DNA of 64,000 nucleotides, taken from NCBI GenBank assembly GCA_033065855.1, contig JAVXUO010003220.1, forward strand, positions 1 to 64,000. Direction: 5' to 3'. This document shows positions 33,401 to 44,505 of this stretch, piece by piece; positions within the stretch are counted from its first letter, which is position 1; the number at the start of each line of letters is the position of its first letter. Source of the stretch: Escallonia rubra. Lineage: Eukaryota > Streptophyta > Magnoliopsida > Escalloniales > Escalloniaceae. The notes beneath the pieces are model-generated. The model saw nothing but the letters and a program-made list of their open reading frames with translations, made no database searches and was not told the origin of the DNA. Position numbers and translations under genes: made by a program.

Positions 33401-36400
33401 AGAGAGAAATGGGATGTTTCCATGGGTGGTTGCCCCTCTCTGTCAAAAATGACCTTCATCTGAATTCTGAGCCCATGATTTCATCATCGTCCCTGAAAAC
33501 CAACAGCCCATTTCTCTGTGTGTGTGTGTGTAATTCTACAGAGATACAGAGAGAGAGAGTGATATCTATCTATATATAAATACATACATAAAAAAACAGG
33601 CGCAAGAACGAACAGGGACTGAGTCCAGCGGGGTTGAGGCATGGAGCAGCAGAGTAGCAGCGGCAAGAGCAGCGCCACGGTGTCGACAGAGGCAGCGGAG
33701 CAACTAGCAGTCAGCGGCGGCGGCGAGGGGACAAGCAATGGCAGCGACGACGGCCACATGTCACCGGAGAAAGGATGAGGAGTGACGAGGTCACCGGAGA
33801 AGGACGAACAGTCGACGCAGAGTGAAATTGATTTGGATTTGGGGATTTTAGACTTTGGGAGAAAGGACGAACAGGCGCAAGGACGAACAGGCGTCTAGCT
33901 TCGCGCCTCCCGCCCCGCCATGCACCTAGCGCCTGGGCGCCTAAGCTCACAAGGCGCGCGCCTAGTTGAACGTGCTGCGCCTAGCCTAGGCGAGGCGCGG
34001 GTTGTGCGCCTGAGCGCGCCTTGCGCCTAGGCGCGCTTTTAATAACACTGGTGGCACCCCTCCAAAAGTCAAAGGGGCACACTTCCCTTGACCGTCCTTT
34101 AAAGGGGACCGTTGTACATCCCACGCCATTTATGTAGGGAGACAAAATCTGCCTCAGCCGGCTCCTATCCTTTGTCCAACACTAGTTGACTGCCAAATAC
34201 TAGATGATCCCCAAGTCGTTGTCACTAGTCAACACGGGCATGTGACTCCTCATGTGATCCTTTCCTCTTACGAGCATAGATACCCCATTTTGCATGAAAA
34301 AGGCGAGAAAGATCGTCACTTTAGTGCCAAAGCTCTCCCATTCCTATCCTTAAATCAAAAGCTCGCATAACCAAACTTCAACCGAAAGTTTGTATACCCA
34401 AATCAAATTTCAACTAAAAGCTAGTATACCCAATCTTAAGACCTCAAACCATGATTCATTCCATCCTGCCCTCCTAATCTCAGCTTGGACCCGATTCCCA
34501 CTCCTTGCCTCTTACTCTACGGGGCGTATGCACTTTAGTATCAAGAGTCCAGGCCTCATTTTCAGGACCCTCAACACAGTGCAATGAGATATGTTTGGAA
34601 AGGAAGATTAATTGGGGAAGGAAAGGAGACAATGTTATTACACATTGTCTCCTTTCCTTCCCCAATTAATCTTCCTTTCCAAACATATCTCATTGTCTCA
34701 TAGCAATCCAACTGGTGCCTTTTTCTTTCTCTATTGTTCTCCACCTATATACGTGAAAACCACACTATTACTGGATTATATGTCAAGGCAGTAAGCCTCA
34801 AGAAATCCATGTCTTTCTATCTTACATGAACGTGACCTTCACAATTCAACTTATCTCTGCGAATTTTTAGATGACTATACTGGTCACAAAATAATAATAA
34901 TAATAAATAAATAAATTGAGTCGATTATGGTAGGGCACTGTAATCATCAGCTTGTTTTTATCTGGATTCCATTTTAGGTGATTAGGGCATTTCAGTATTT
35001 TTCTTACTATGCCTAATCAGTGTCACCCTGTAAATTAATTAAATCGTTCACTAGCGTGATGGTTGTGATTACCGAGTGATATGGTTGGGTGGTAACGCCA
35101 CATCAAAGCTCAGCTTTGTTCAGTGGTGAGCGGCCACCCTTTAACTTCAAAGCCTTAGGGCTTTATCCCGGTGGTTCGAGGCCACAAGTATTTATCCTTT
35201 CTGTTCTGTTCATTAGTTTCCGGCAGTTTATGACCTGAATGGTATTATAAAGTACTCAGTTCAGAGAACTTTGGCGCAGTATTGGTTTTCTGTGAATTCC
35301 TTTAAGAACTTCACATGTAAACCAATGACCTTACTCGCTGTTCATACCCTAGTTTGACTCGCTAACTATACTTGCTTAATCTGTAACTACTATCTGAGGT
35401 CAATTCATGGTCTCAATGTTGATATTCTATCCTCAACTATTCACAAAAAGGCAAAGGAAAAAAAAAAAAAGTGCTAGAATCCGAAGCTATGCACACACCC
35501 ATAGAATGTCCTGCGTAAGTGTATCTAGTGGGATATTATACATTAATGAAGCGCAGATACATGTGCTCACGAGAAGCTTTCCTTTTGGCTGACTCTCTTT
35601 CCGCTGGAAATGGGCTAGCCACTAGAGTCATCGAGAGGGATTAGCATTCAGCAGCATATCAGAACGAAGAACTCTCTCATTTCCACGTATGGAAATTGGT
35701 TGAATTTCTATATCCAACTTGCAAGAGAACAAAACATAAATAAACGCTCCCTCCTTTTCATAAATTTTGTTCCCCTTTGACTTGTTGCAAATTCCTATAG
35801 TAGAACTTGAACATCCTACTGAAAAGGTAATGAAATTCTAGTTTGATGGTCATACACACTTGTTCAGCAGACATTGACTTTACCCCTTGTTTGTTCACTC
35901 GTTTGACTAGTCAAATAATACTAACCGGTGTAAATACGCAAGTACGCTTATACTCACAAATTGGTAATATTACCGTTGCGTAGTGCTAAAGGGAAATCGG
36001 TCCAAAACTCCGGCCGCGACGAAATCGCCCCAACGAACTCGACCACTTCCTCCGTGATCCCTACGCCATCATCGTCCCCATCCACGTCATCGCCGCCGTC
36101 GGCTCGAAACTGCAGCAAGTTGGACGCGAACCTAGAGATTCCGGTCACCGTCGTCTTGAGGCTGCCGCCAATCTCCGCGAGATCGTTTCTGACTCCGAGA
36201 AACGCCTGCGAGGAGGACCGCCGCGGCGAAAGGTCATCGGCTTCCGCCGCCGCGGCGGAGTGTGGCTGTGGCTGTGGCGGTGGGGCCAGGAAGGAGGCGG
36301 CGAGGCGGAGCTGGTGGCCGAGGGTTTTGGAGAGGGCGGCGGGGGAAGGGGTGTTCTCCGGCGGCGAGCGGGGGCCAGGGTTTTGATCGGGTGGGGATTT

Positions 36401-36424
36401 GAGGAATGGGAGCCAAGAAGACAT
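27447..36424 (-). CDS. BSD-domain-containing protein, complete, three exons (386 aa)
   Basis: On the minus strand the exons are 36424-35974, 28515-28331 and 27971-27447. They total 1161 nt, in frame from ATG to TAA. Exon one encodes a proline/alanine-rich N-terminus, then GVRNDLAEIGGSL and EEVVEFVGAISSRPEFWTDF. The split codon G|AT gives Asp, leading into DFDMSDIQREHAATIEHLVP. Exon two holds the BSD core with the diagnostic Phe-Trp pair (TEEQFWMIYFILLLPRL) and LLSTPE. Exon three continues IVEVREVLLQRLRDKK and ends in an acidic, serine-rich tail (SSNEWLAVDDIDSD). BSD domains occur in TFIIH p62, synapse-associated and DOS2-like proteins; the role of this plant subfamily is not established. Exon one is much more GC-rich than the rest. 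The long first intron contains several mobile elements. Confidence 0.9.
27972..28330 (-). other. GC-AG intron of the BSD gene
   Basis: Exon two must end at LLSTPE (CCAGAG, at 28331) to join IVEVREVLL in phase 0. The intron then begins GCAAGA, not GT, and ends in TTGCAG at 27972. AG|GCAAG is the standard context for the minor class of GC donors. No in-phase GT alternative nearby preserves the family sequence. Confidence 0.8.
29943..29959. repeat. Poly-C tract of about 17 bases
   Basis: An uninterrupted C run is flanked by CT-rich sequence. Its length is likely unstable and prone to sequencing error. Confidence 0.9.
30372..30494 (-). mobile_element. tRNA-derived SINE with target-site duplication
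   Basis: On the minus strand there is an A-box-like GGTCAGCTTAGTGGA (30471-30485) and a B-box GGTTCGAGCCTC at about 30426-30437, the spacing of a tRNA-type Pol III promoter. The element is flanked by CTCAAGTCAAAAGTATAT (30354-30371) and CTCAAGTCAAAGTATAT (30495-30511), a 17-18-bp duplication differing by one base. The body is about 120 bp, typical of short plant SINEs. It is not a tRNA gene, as no cloverleaf closes. Confidence 0.75.
32846..34050. mobile_element. hAT element of the GCGCC-rich family, 1.2 kb
   Basis: The ends are CAGTGTTATTAAAGGCGC and, in reverse complement, CAGTGTTATTAAAAGCGCGC, a strong terminal inverted repeat. The flanks GTGGCTCC (32838-32845) and GTGGCACC (34051-34058) match at 7 of 8, the hAT duplication length. 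About 100-160 bases at each end are dense in GCGCC words. The interior has a GC-rich patch near 33600-33780 that could be a coding or leader remnant. No transposase motif was recognised. Confidence 0.85.
34582..34695. repeat. Perfect inverted repeat: 54-bp arms, 6-nt loop
   Basis: Bases 34582-34635 (starting CAATGAGATATGTTTGGAAA) are the exact reverse complement of 34642-34695, around the loop TATTAC. I checked the pairing base by base. Transcribed as part of the BSD intron, either strand could form a 54-bp perfect duplex. It may be a very young fold-back element, a small-RNA-producing hairpin, or a fold-back artefact of template switching or assembly. Confidence 0.9.
35095..35215 (+). mobile_element. 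Possible plus-strand SINE fragment
   Basis: TTGTTCAGTGGTGAGCGG (35116-35133) resembles an A box and GGTTCGAGGCC (35173-35183) a B box, about 40 bases apart. No clear duplication or tail was found, so the ends are approximate. Confidence 0.4.
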
Positions 36425-37925
36425 TGTTTGGCCGCAGGGCTATTTAGGTTTTCGGATTTGCATTGGATTGAGAGGATGAATCCTTCAAGGAAGTGCTCTC
36501 TTTTTTCTTACAAGTAGTTTATGTTTCGCTTTTTACTTTTGTTTTGGATTCTTGTTTGGTTTCTTGTGGTTGTCGCTCTCTCCAATTACTCGGAAAATGA
36601 TGTCTTGCTTTACCGGAAGGGACAACGATAAGGCAAACACGATTTAAAACCTCGAGTGCAGTTATTAATTCATTTAGTATTTTTATCGCTCCAAACGCTC
36701 GAATTTGTTGTAATTATTTACGTTATTTTTTAAGTTACGACGGTGTTTAGGTGCCGCATATGATTTTAATTGAGAATTCGTCTCATCTGAATGTAATAAC
36801 GAATTAAACTGACATTTTCTATTAGATATGTCAAGATAAATATTTTATATTCATGTACAAGTGTTGAGTGTCCGACACGAGTACTCTGTGCATTCTGAAG
36901 AGTCCATGGTTGCTCTTTACAGCTGAAGTCAAAGCTTGGTGTTAATGGTTTTTAACATCAATATTGCCAGTGAAACCATAAAAAGGGTATGTCTTTGGAC
37001 AGCATTATATTCTTGGCACTATAACAACTGTTTCAAATATCAACTTTAGGGTTCAGTGTGAATCTATTTATTTAAAGTTATGAAAGCCCCATGTATCATG
37101 TAGCTTAAGAACTTTTTAGTATGTTGCTTGAAGGGTGTCTTGGAATTTGCTCAATTCTGCACTCTCAAGCAAGCAACATGCTGACTCCAAGGTCACCTCA
37201 TGACACTCATGTTTTGGTCATCAGTCACCTTCATGATCAGAAAATATTGGGTGGACATTAACTATCACGGTCTATGTGAAATTATCAAGACTAGGACAGT
37301 TTTTTGATGCCATAATGCCCATATTTTTGGGACAGATGCAAAAGCAATCCTTAACAAGTGAGCTCAAATTTAAGTTACAATTTCACCTTACCGCGTGTTT
37401 TATTGAGTCGAGACCTTGATGCAAATTTTATACCAAAAGCATGAAGGCTGAAGAACGAAAAAGAACGCTGTATGGAGCTATTTTGAACGGGAGATAACGA
37501 TGGGAAAATTCCGGTGTCGTGCAACGATATACAACCACGAATAACCAATCAATCATCGAATCTACAATACATACATGTGTGAACAACAGCGACAAAGACT
37601 ACATATCATTTCTGTCACAAAAAGAAAAAAAAAAGATCAACAAAAAAAGACTGCTAATAAGCAGGTCCAAGGAAAAAAAAAATTGTGCGGTCCCAAAGCA
37701 TTATTCCCATCCTCTAGCTCCATCAATGCATTCCAGATCCCAAGCCCATCCTCTCACCTAATTATTAAACAAAGAATTCCATCCTAGCTCCTGCACTTGC
37801 ACAATGAATTGTACACCTTTCTATCCTACGACTTTTCACAATATCAAAAATCAAAACTAACTCCTCCCATGTTTTTACGTGTTTCAAGCAAAATAAGCAA
37901 TTTGCTTGTGGGTACAGGGTGGTGT
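36425..37925. other. Spacer: BSD-gene promoter side and clathrin-adaptor 3' flank
   Basis: The BSD start codon lies at 36424-36422 and its promoter must be just right of it; read on the minus strand, CCTAAATAGCCC about 25 bases upstream is a weak TATA-like element. The right part, 37500-37925, is the 3' UTR side of the minus-strand clathrin assembly gene, with A-rich runs. A short dispersed repeat sits at 36858-36906. Confidence 0.5.
36858..36906 (-). repeat. Short dispersed repeat, copy B
   Basis: CAAGTGTTGAGTGTCCGACA and the following TACTCTGTGCATTCTGAAG are the near reverse complement of 18098-18144. This copy has a two-base insertion in the GTGTCCGACACG core, which makes the core palindromic. 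Confidence 0.6.
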
Positions 37926-40900
37926 CTACATGAGGCCGGTGTAAGGGTTGTAGGCTTGAACAGGCACACCTGAGCCGTAAGGGTGAGCGTTAGCACCAAA
38001 GGGGTTGCCAAAAGGATTTCCAGGCTGTTGCTGCTGTTGTTGCTGGCCCATCATCATCATCTGCTGTTGCTGCTGTAACATGAGAGCCTGCTGGTGGTTG
38101 GCCATGGTTGCCATTTGCACGGAATGTGGTGCAGCCACACCATTGGAGGCATAGAATGGATCATGTGCTGTTTGTGGCATCATGGGATTGACCATCGGGG
38201 CTTGTTCCCATGGGTTGTAACTCACATTCTGGTTGCTTCTTCTGATTGCATCATCGTATAGGCTATCTAGTGTGAGTTTGTCAAACCCTCCAGCCTTTAT
38301 TCATTTCAAGAGAGAAAGCATCAGTAAAATATAAACCTTAACCTAAAATCTTTTACTCAAAACGCAATTCAATGTGCTTGGAAAACATATTAGTGTACAA
38401 GAAGGGGAGAGCTGGAAAGCTATCCTTGGGATCCAGTAGATTAATAAATGGTGAAAAATGCAGAAACGTAGCAAAAAAATAGATACCAGTTTGCTTGCGG
38501 CTGTGGCGCTCTCATTAGAGCTGGGAGCAGTAACAAGTGCCAATTCCCAGCCTGTAGCTCCATTTGTAAGATCTGGGCCATTAGAAGTTGGCTGGTCCCC
38601 TGTGAAATGATAGTTGTTTAGAATACTAAATATATACATGTATGCATGTATACTGGCGCTTCCATACTATTATGGATAACATCTCCAATATATAGGAGCA
38701 ATATGTTACATGGACTCGGTGTCGGTGTCCGGATCGGGTACGTGTCCGAGTGTCCGAGTGTCGGACTCGCCTATTTTTGAAATTCTAGGATACGTGGACA
38801 CCGTCCAAAAGTTGGACACGGGTACGGGGACAAGGCTAAGAAATTTAAGATACATAAAATACTTTAAATGAGATGGAGTGTTAAATATATTTTTTTACAA
38901 GTATTTATAAATTTCACAGAAATTATATGTAATTACTGTCCAAAATAAATAGGTTCTTTTATTTTTGGTTGAACAATATACATTTTGTTTTGATTTAGAT
39001 ATTTGTTGAACCTTTTTTATAAGTCAATGCCAAAAAGTTGGAAAAAGAAAGCAAAAGAAAGGCTGTAAACTCAAAAAGCAGACAAAAGACCACCCACGTG
39101 ACTCCTGGCAGAAGGTACTCTCTCTCTGCTCTTCTTCTTTTCTTCCTCTTCTTTCTCGGAGGTCGATGGCTATCTTCTTCTCTTTTCTCAGAGATCTTCT
39201 TTTTCTCTCTCTCAAAAACCTTCACAGCTTCTTCTTTCTTCGATCCTTACCGTCGCTCTCCGGCCGGAATGTCGACGTGTATCCGTCCGGCAGATGACGG
39301 ATCCGACACGGCTCCCGTACCCGTGTCGGCGTCGAGTCGTGTCGACACCGCCCCTTCACCCCAAAGTGAAGGGTCCATGTAACATATGCATATCTAATAG
39401 TAAAAACTTCTATTCCTCAAATTGATGTAGGTTCTTCAAAATCGATATGTTGAGATGTAGTCTTGCATTGGCATTAACACGAAAAATAACAACAGTTCCG
39501 TCACAAACACGATGACTAAATTTTTTTTAATTCTCCATCCCTATATCTACATGTTTCTTCACAGGTGCCTCAAAAAATTTCAAGGCTGGTTGAAACTTAT
39601 TGATCAAGCTTACAGTACTATTTGTTTGGCTTTCGACATCTTAATTCTCTTGATAGAAAAGGAGACCTTTTCAAACAAGAGTCAAGGATCTAACAAATTG
39701 GTTCTATGAAATATTTATGTCGGTCATTTAAGAGAACTTACCAACTGGTACAATAGCCAACGCCATAGCATTCTTCTCATCTAATTCTGAAGCAGCTGGA
39801 AGAGGATCATTAAGGCCCTAGCAAACAAATGGGTATGCAATCAATTATAAACAGGCAGAACATTAAGCACGCATTCAGCCCCAAAGAGAAGAGAGGCAAA
39901 AGATCACAGACTCAGAACTTACCAGCAGATCAGGTGGTTGAGCAACAGGAGCTTCCACTTTAACTGGTTCTTCTTCTAACTCAGGTGGAGGTGGAGATAT
40001 TGTTTGTTTTTCCTGCACCTCTGGGGCTTTTTTGTACTCTATAGCTAAGACTACTTTGGGAGCTTTATCTTCGATTGCCTGCTTTGTCAGGAATTACAAG
40101 ATTAAGCAGGGCATCGAAGGTTCGTATATATTTACCAACCATGAAACAAGCAAAAACAAGATTAGAACAAGTAACTTATACTGCTTACCAAATTGCGAAC
40201 CGAGGAAGCACGAGGAGCTTCTCGCACATACTCTTCCATGGCTTGCAGAAATGATGCAGGGGGCTTCAAAATAATGACCAAAATTCAGATTTAGCGACTG
40301 GAATGGAAATTGAAACGGAAACGTATATTTCCAGAAGGCGCCAGTAGAGATATGGAACCTGCTCGATTTTGATGAACCTTTCTCCACGTCCAATGTCGAG
40401 GCTTTTACATATCTCATAAAACTCTGACATTCTCTCAGCCTGAATATATGGAATCATAAGACACGTGAAGTAGTTGTTCTCCCCCTCTGAGATTGTGACT
40501 GAATTCTAACACACAAGAAAATACCTGCTGCCCTGCTCTCCTATATATATCCAGAGCCTTCAGAGCATCATGGCGTTGCATCTCAAAGAACTGTCATGAT
40601 TGAGTTTATCACTTGTCTGTAGTATGCAGAATTAGTCGAACTTCAAATTTTAACAGAAAATATCACTGCCTACCTTGTCAACCAAATTAACAGTACCATC
40701 ACTTATAGCAGTATAAATTTTCATGCTTTCCGTAGCTACCTACATAGAAAACATCTAACAATAATAAACCTTATGCAAGCAGTTTTTTAAAGCTACAGGC
40801 AAGTTACAGTGAACTCTACTAACCAAGGAAAGTGCCAACTGAATGACAAAGTTATGAACTGCCGCTCCTTGTGGCTGCACAGAATATTGCCAAAGACGAC

Positions 40901-43900
40901 AAGAAAACATATAAGAATACTACATCCAAATGTAAATCGAGACTGACGCTGAGAAAGAGAAAACAATTTTCTAGATAGCCTCTGTTTGTCTAACAGGAAA
41001 TCATAAAAAGTACCTGACATCCTACAACACGAAACAGAAGTTGCTGCAGAGCTGGTAGCTGATCAAGCAACTCAGGAGTGTCCAGATCTTTAGTTCTCTG
41101 CACCAAAATTGCAATTAAAGTCATTTCAAAGAAATTGCTATCTGCACCAAAGATTTCCTGGTGAGCATCTCCCAGATCGATATTGCAATGCAAGAATTTC
41201 AATTCATAGATGATGGATAGACATTGAGGAACAGAAGGGCAAACACCAAATAAAATTGGATAAGAAAATTGAAAACAATGGGAAAAAAAAAAGAATATTC
41301 AGAAAAGGAATACTAGATGAGGCGCGGATGGACGAAATCATAGAGAGCTTTTATTCAACAGAAAAAGAAATTCTTAACAGAGACAAAATCCCACCTCTCA
41401 GAAGTGACACAGAAAGTAAGTAGTAAGACTTAGTTAAAGATAAAAGTCTTACTGGGCGATCTGTCTCAATATCATACTTCAACACACGAAAACATTCCAG
41501 CCTTTCCTCCAAAAAGAGGGCATAAGTGCGAACCCAGGCAGAATAATCCCATGCTGTACAAAAAGGAACGTAGTAAGAATTGTATTCTACTGGGTATAAA
41601 AATATCACAAATCAAAATTGTAAAGCACAAATGAGGAGGAAATATACCATTAGGGCCTGAATCATCTTTGAAGTGAGCCAAGTTTAGCATATGGTTTCTG
41701 CTCCTGCCATAGTTTAAAAGTTCTTCCTGGAAAGTGGGATCCACTTCCCTCAAAGCTCGGTGAATCACAATTAAAGTTTTCAGTGCAACCTAAAGCAACC
41801 AGTCAACCAACTAAGCTTAGTTACCACTTGATGATTAAGGAATCAAGCACATACTGCAATTTTAGGGCTCCAGCAGTGTGGAATCAAAGAACCAAAATGC
41901 CAAAACAAATCAGACAGGAAAGTTCTTTGTGCAGTAAGGGAAGCAGAATATTATTAAAAGAAGAGTGTAGCAAGGCCCAAATTCACACCAGGGGAACATA
42001 GCATATCGTTAAAAGGACAAAGAACATGATACTGACTAACGTGAGTGAAGCAATGATCTAGTGATGCTCGTCATAAGAAGAGCAAATTCAAAGAGGAGTG
42101 AAACCTTTAAACTTGGTTTAGTTTCAAAGCTGCACGCAATTTGGACCTTCATGGCCAATCTTTATTAGTTAATAGTGCAATAATAGATTCTGGATCTTCA
42201 GGACAGGTGACGACCTTGGCAGTCAATTAACCTCATTTTGGGTTGAGTTCTGAAAATGATCCCTAAACCATGGACAGCAGGACTTCAAACGTTTACTTTT
42301 TGTCAAGAGTTTAAACATAAGCAAACGATATGGTTCCGCATCATCCAACTCCATATAGTATTCAAGAAACATTCCAAAGCTCTGGCACAATTTTGATGTT
42401 AACCTAACCCAAGGATTGATGCAACCGAACACTAAGAAGTGTTCCAAACTTCACCCAGGCTGATGCCTAAACGGTCTTATTAACGAATTTCAGAATATTC
42501 TTCATATAGAACATAGGAGGAGAGATCCCTAGGTTTTTCACGCAATTTTTTATCAGCTTTCCATTCTCTTAGTGTTTCAAGCAAATATCAACTATAGTCA
42601 CTATCCATAAATAGATTCCTCGACCTAAAGTCATAGTTGCATATCCCCGAATCACTATCTACACTCAAAACCCATAAACAGTTTCTACCAAAAAAATTCA
42701 GCGCTGATTTCATACTTAGTTTTCCACGATTTGAACACATAAAGACCTTCTCTATCCTAATACTTCCATTGATCCATAAGTTTTTACGCATTGTCTAACA
42801 ATAAGTAGAGACCATGTGCTTCTTTCCACTTCTTCCTTTCACTTCAAATAACCTTGATCAAGTTATGTTAATTTTCAAGTTCTTAAGCCAAAGCTAGCAA
42901 TGACAATACAGAAATAGCCGTCTAATCATATACATACATGTGTATATGTGCATATACGTGACAATGTCCATAACCCTAATCGGGCCCGCTAGTGGCCAAT
43001 GATAAGTTTGAAGTACAAAAAGTTAGTTTTATCAATTCAGTCTGATGCCCAGAAAAACACAAAATGCAAACAAGACTTCTAAATCACCCCTCAACCAAAG
43101 AACATCTGCTACTTCATATGGCATGGCGACAAGTCAGGCACTACCAAAATTTTATCCAGTTAATGAGTCATCCAAGATCATTAAAAATCTACCCCACATA
43201 TCAAACCTCCAATCCCCCCCACCCCGCACCAAAAACCAAAGAAGTTTCAAAAACAGAATCCTTCCCAGGAAAAGAAAGGTAACATAACCAAACATTCAGA
43301 AACATCAAAATACTTGGGCCGATAAAACAAGAGGAACGATTCAATGAATGTATGCCGCATTGATTCAAGATATTCGTTACCGATAAAAGTAGCAGTAGAA
43401 ACAAGAATTTCTGAAAGACGGAAAATAGCTAATATGACACAATAACTGTATGCTGCTTAGTTTTAAGATATTTTTTACTTATAAAAGTGGTGGAAGAACC
43501 AGCACTTCCAGAAAGAAAGAAAGAAAGGAGCTACTATACAAAATGGGGGAAGAACCAACAATTCCAGAAAGAAAGGAAGGAGCTAATATGCTTCGTAGCC
43601 GAGGCTGATCCCTCCATTCTATATAAGCCAGCATGCAGGTAAAAAAGACAGGACTATAACTGGTGTCCATGTCCAACCCTATTAAGACCATACATTTGCT
43701 AAATAAATAAATGATAATTATGGCCAATAAAGGCCGTTAAAGTTCAACAATGAACAGAGAAAGCAGTTCTCAGAAAGGGCTCATCAGTACATATAGGGGG
43801 AGTTTTCCCACATAACAGACACCTTACCAAGTAATTCGTAAATTCACCTCTAGCTCTGCACAAAACATGAGCAAGAAGTTCCCACATGAAGTTTACAAAA

Positions 43901-44505
43901 TGTTCTTACATTGCAGTGGTTATAGAAGTCGCATTACTACTAAATAGTTGATAGATCGAACTGCGTATGCTACCACAAGCTATGATAATGCGACAAGCAA
44001 TGCAACACGTGTATAGTTTCCAATGACAAGGATCACACCCAATCTTATATGATAAACAATTTCGGTACATACTGCCCAATTATGCGTCTTTGATAATCGT
44101 CTTGCAAGAGCATGTATGCAGTATGCCACATCAGCACGAGGCCTGGTAGCTGAGATAGCAGCAAAAATAGCTGCAACAATGAATAAACAAAATTTAATGA
44201 GGTTCCCAACGTATCAGGAAGATGACAAATAGAAGAGCATTTCAAGGGAATTCCAACCCCTTATGTGTCTTTCTTTTGCCGGTCGCTCAACATGATTTGT
44301 GGCCTTGACAATGTTGATGTCTAGTTCCTGTAAAAGTCAAAACCAGCCCAGAAGATCACAAACAGGCATTACTCATAAACCTCAAGAGAATCCCGATAAT
44401 TCGTACCTTGTAATCGCTATTAACTTTAGCCAAACTAACAGTGGTGGTATCCTTGATCGCTCCAAGCGCTTTCCTCAAACTGTTCTGGGTACCACCTCCT
44501 GACAT
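37926..44505 (-). CDS. PICALM3: ANTH-domain clathrin assembly protein (AP180/CALM type), complete, 15 coding exons (548 aa)
   Basis: Minus-strand exons are 44505-44407, 44327-44258, 44170-44073, 41789-41648, 41553-41453, 41097-41014, 40874-40824, 40739-40674, 40590-40525, 40439-40359, 40263-40189, 40078-39923, 39817-39742, 38599-38487 and 38294-37926. Every junction is GT-AG and in phase; the total is 1647 nt. The start [20 protein letters not shown] and the PIP2-binding motif [14 protein letters not shown] mark the ANTH domain, which continues through [20 protein letters not shown] and [16 protein letters not shown]. The unstructured tail carries DLLGLNDP (clathrin-box-like), DPFY (AP-2 ear type), glutamine/methionine runs and NPFGNPFG (EH-domain ligands). 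Such proteins link PI(4,5)P2 in the plasma membrane to clathrin and select cargo in endocytosis. From memory, length and sequence fit Arabidopsis At5g35200 (PICALM3), 544 aa. Confidence is high for the family and moderate for that ortholog. Confidence 0.93.
38703..39385. mobile_element. Element with ATGTTACATGGAC inverted ends in a clathrin-adaptor intron
   Basis: ATGTTACATGGAC at 38703-38715 is exactly inverted as GTCCATGTAACAT at 39373-39385. Both subterminal zones are full of GTGTCCG and CGACACGG words, like the hAT family in the SPOC intron. The interior has a CT-rich leader-like block (39115-39235) followed by a small open frame ([16 protein letters not shown]), resembling a promoter and 5' end without the rest. 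No clear TSD could be assigned. It lies in the intron between the coding exons at 39742 and 38599. Confidence 0.6.
41790..44072 (-). other. Long intron (2.28 kb) of the clathrin assembly gene
   Basis: The donor GTATGT follows AATTGGGCA (44073) and the acceptor TTTAG precedes GTTGCACTG (41789), joining NWA to [12 protein letters not shown] as in the family. A degenerate tandem repeat (about 90-bp unit, three partial copies with TTCCAGAAAGAAAG) lies at about 43350-43595. Nothing else is recognisable. All other introns of this gene except the one at 38600-39741 are under 500 bp. Confidence 0.8.

Larger units (their letters stand above)
28516..35973 (-). other. First intron of the BSD gene (7.46 kb)
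   Basis: The donor GTAATA (35973-35968) and acceptor ATGCAG (28516) are canonical and phase 1. The intron holds a SINE at 30372-30494, an hAT element at 32846-34050, a long perfect hairpin at 34582-34695 and a possible second SINE near 35100-35215. In 28900-29900, 30500-32837 and 34059-34580 I see repetitive-looking AT/AC-rich text without diagnostic ends. The sequence on both sides of the hAT (32350-32837 and 34059-34560) reads like one older repetitive sequence that the hAT interrupts. Confidence 0.8.

Noticed and set aside
34582-34695. MicroRNA precursor
   Set aside because: The pairing is perfect over 54 bp with a 6-nt loop and no bulges. Conserved plant miRNA precursors are imperfect, so it is reported only as a hairpin of unknown origin.
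35748-35900. Stowaway MITE suggested by CTCCCTCCTTTTCATAAATT
   Set aside because: Only one terminus is recognisable, with no matching inverted end or TA pair within reach.
35961-36517. Plus-strand frames opposite the first BSD exon
   Set aside because: Shadows of a GC-rich coding exon; the minus strand carries the family sequence.
42223-42447. Minus-strand frame in the long clathrin-adaptor intron as an extra exon
   Set aside because: The family sequence joins NWA directly to VALKTL, leaving no room for an extra exon. The frame has no ANTH similarity.
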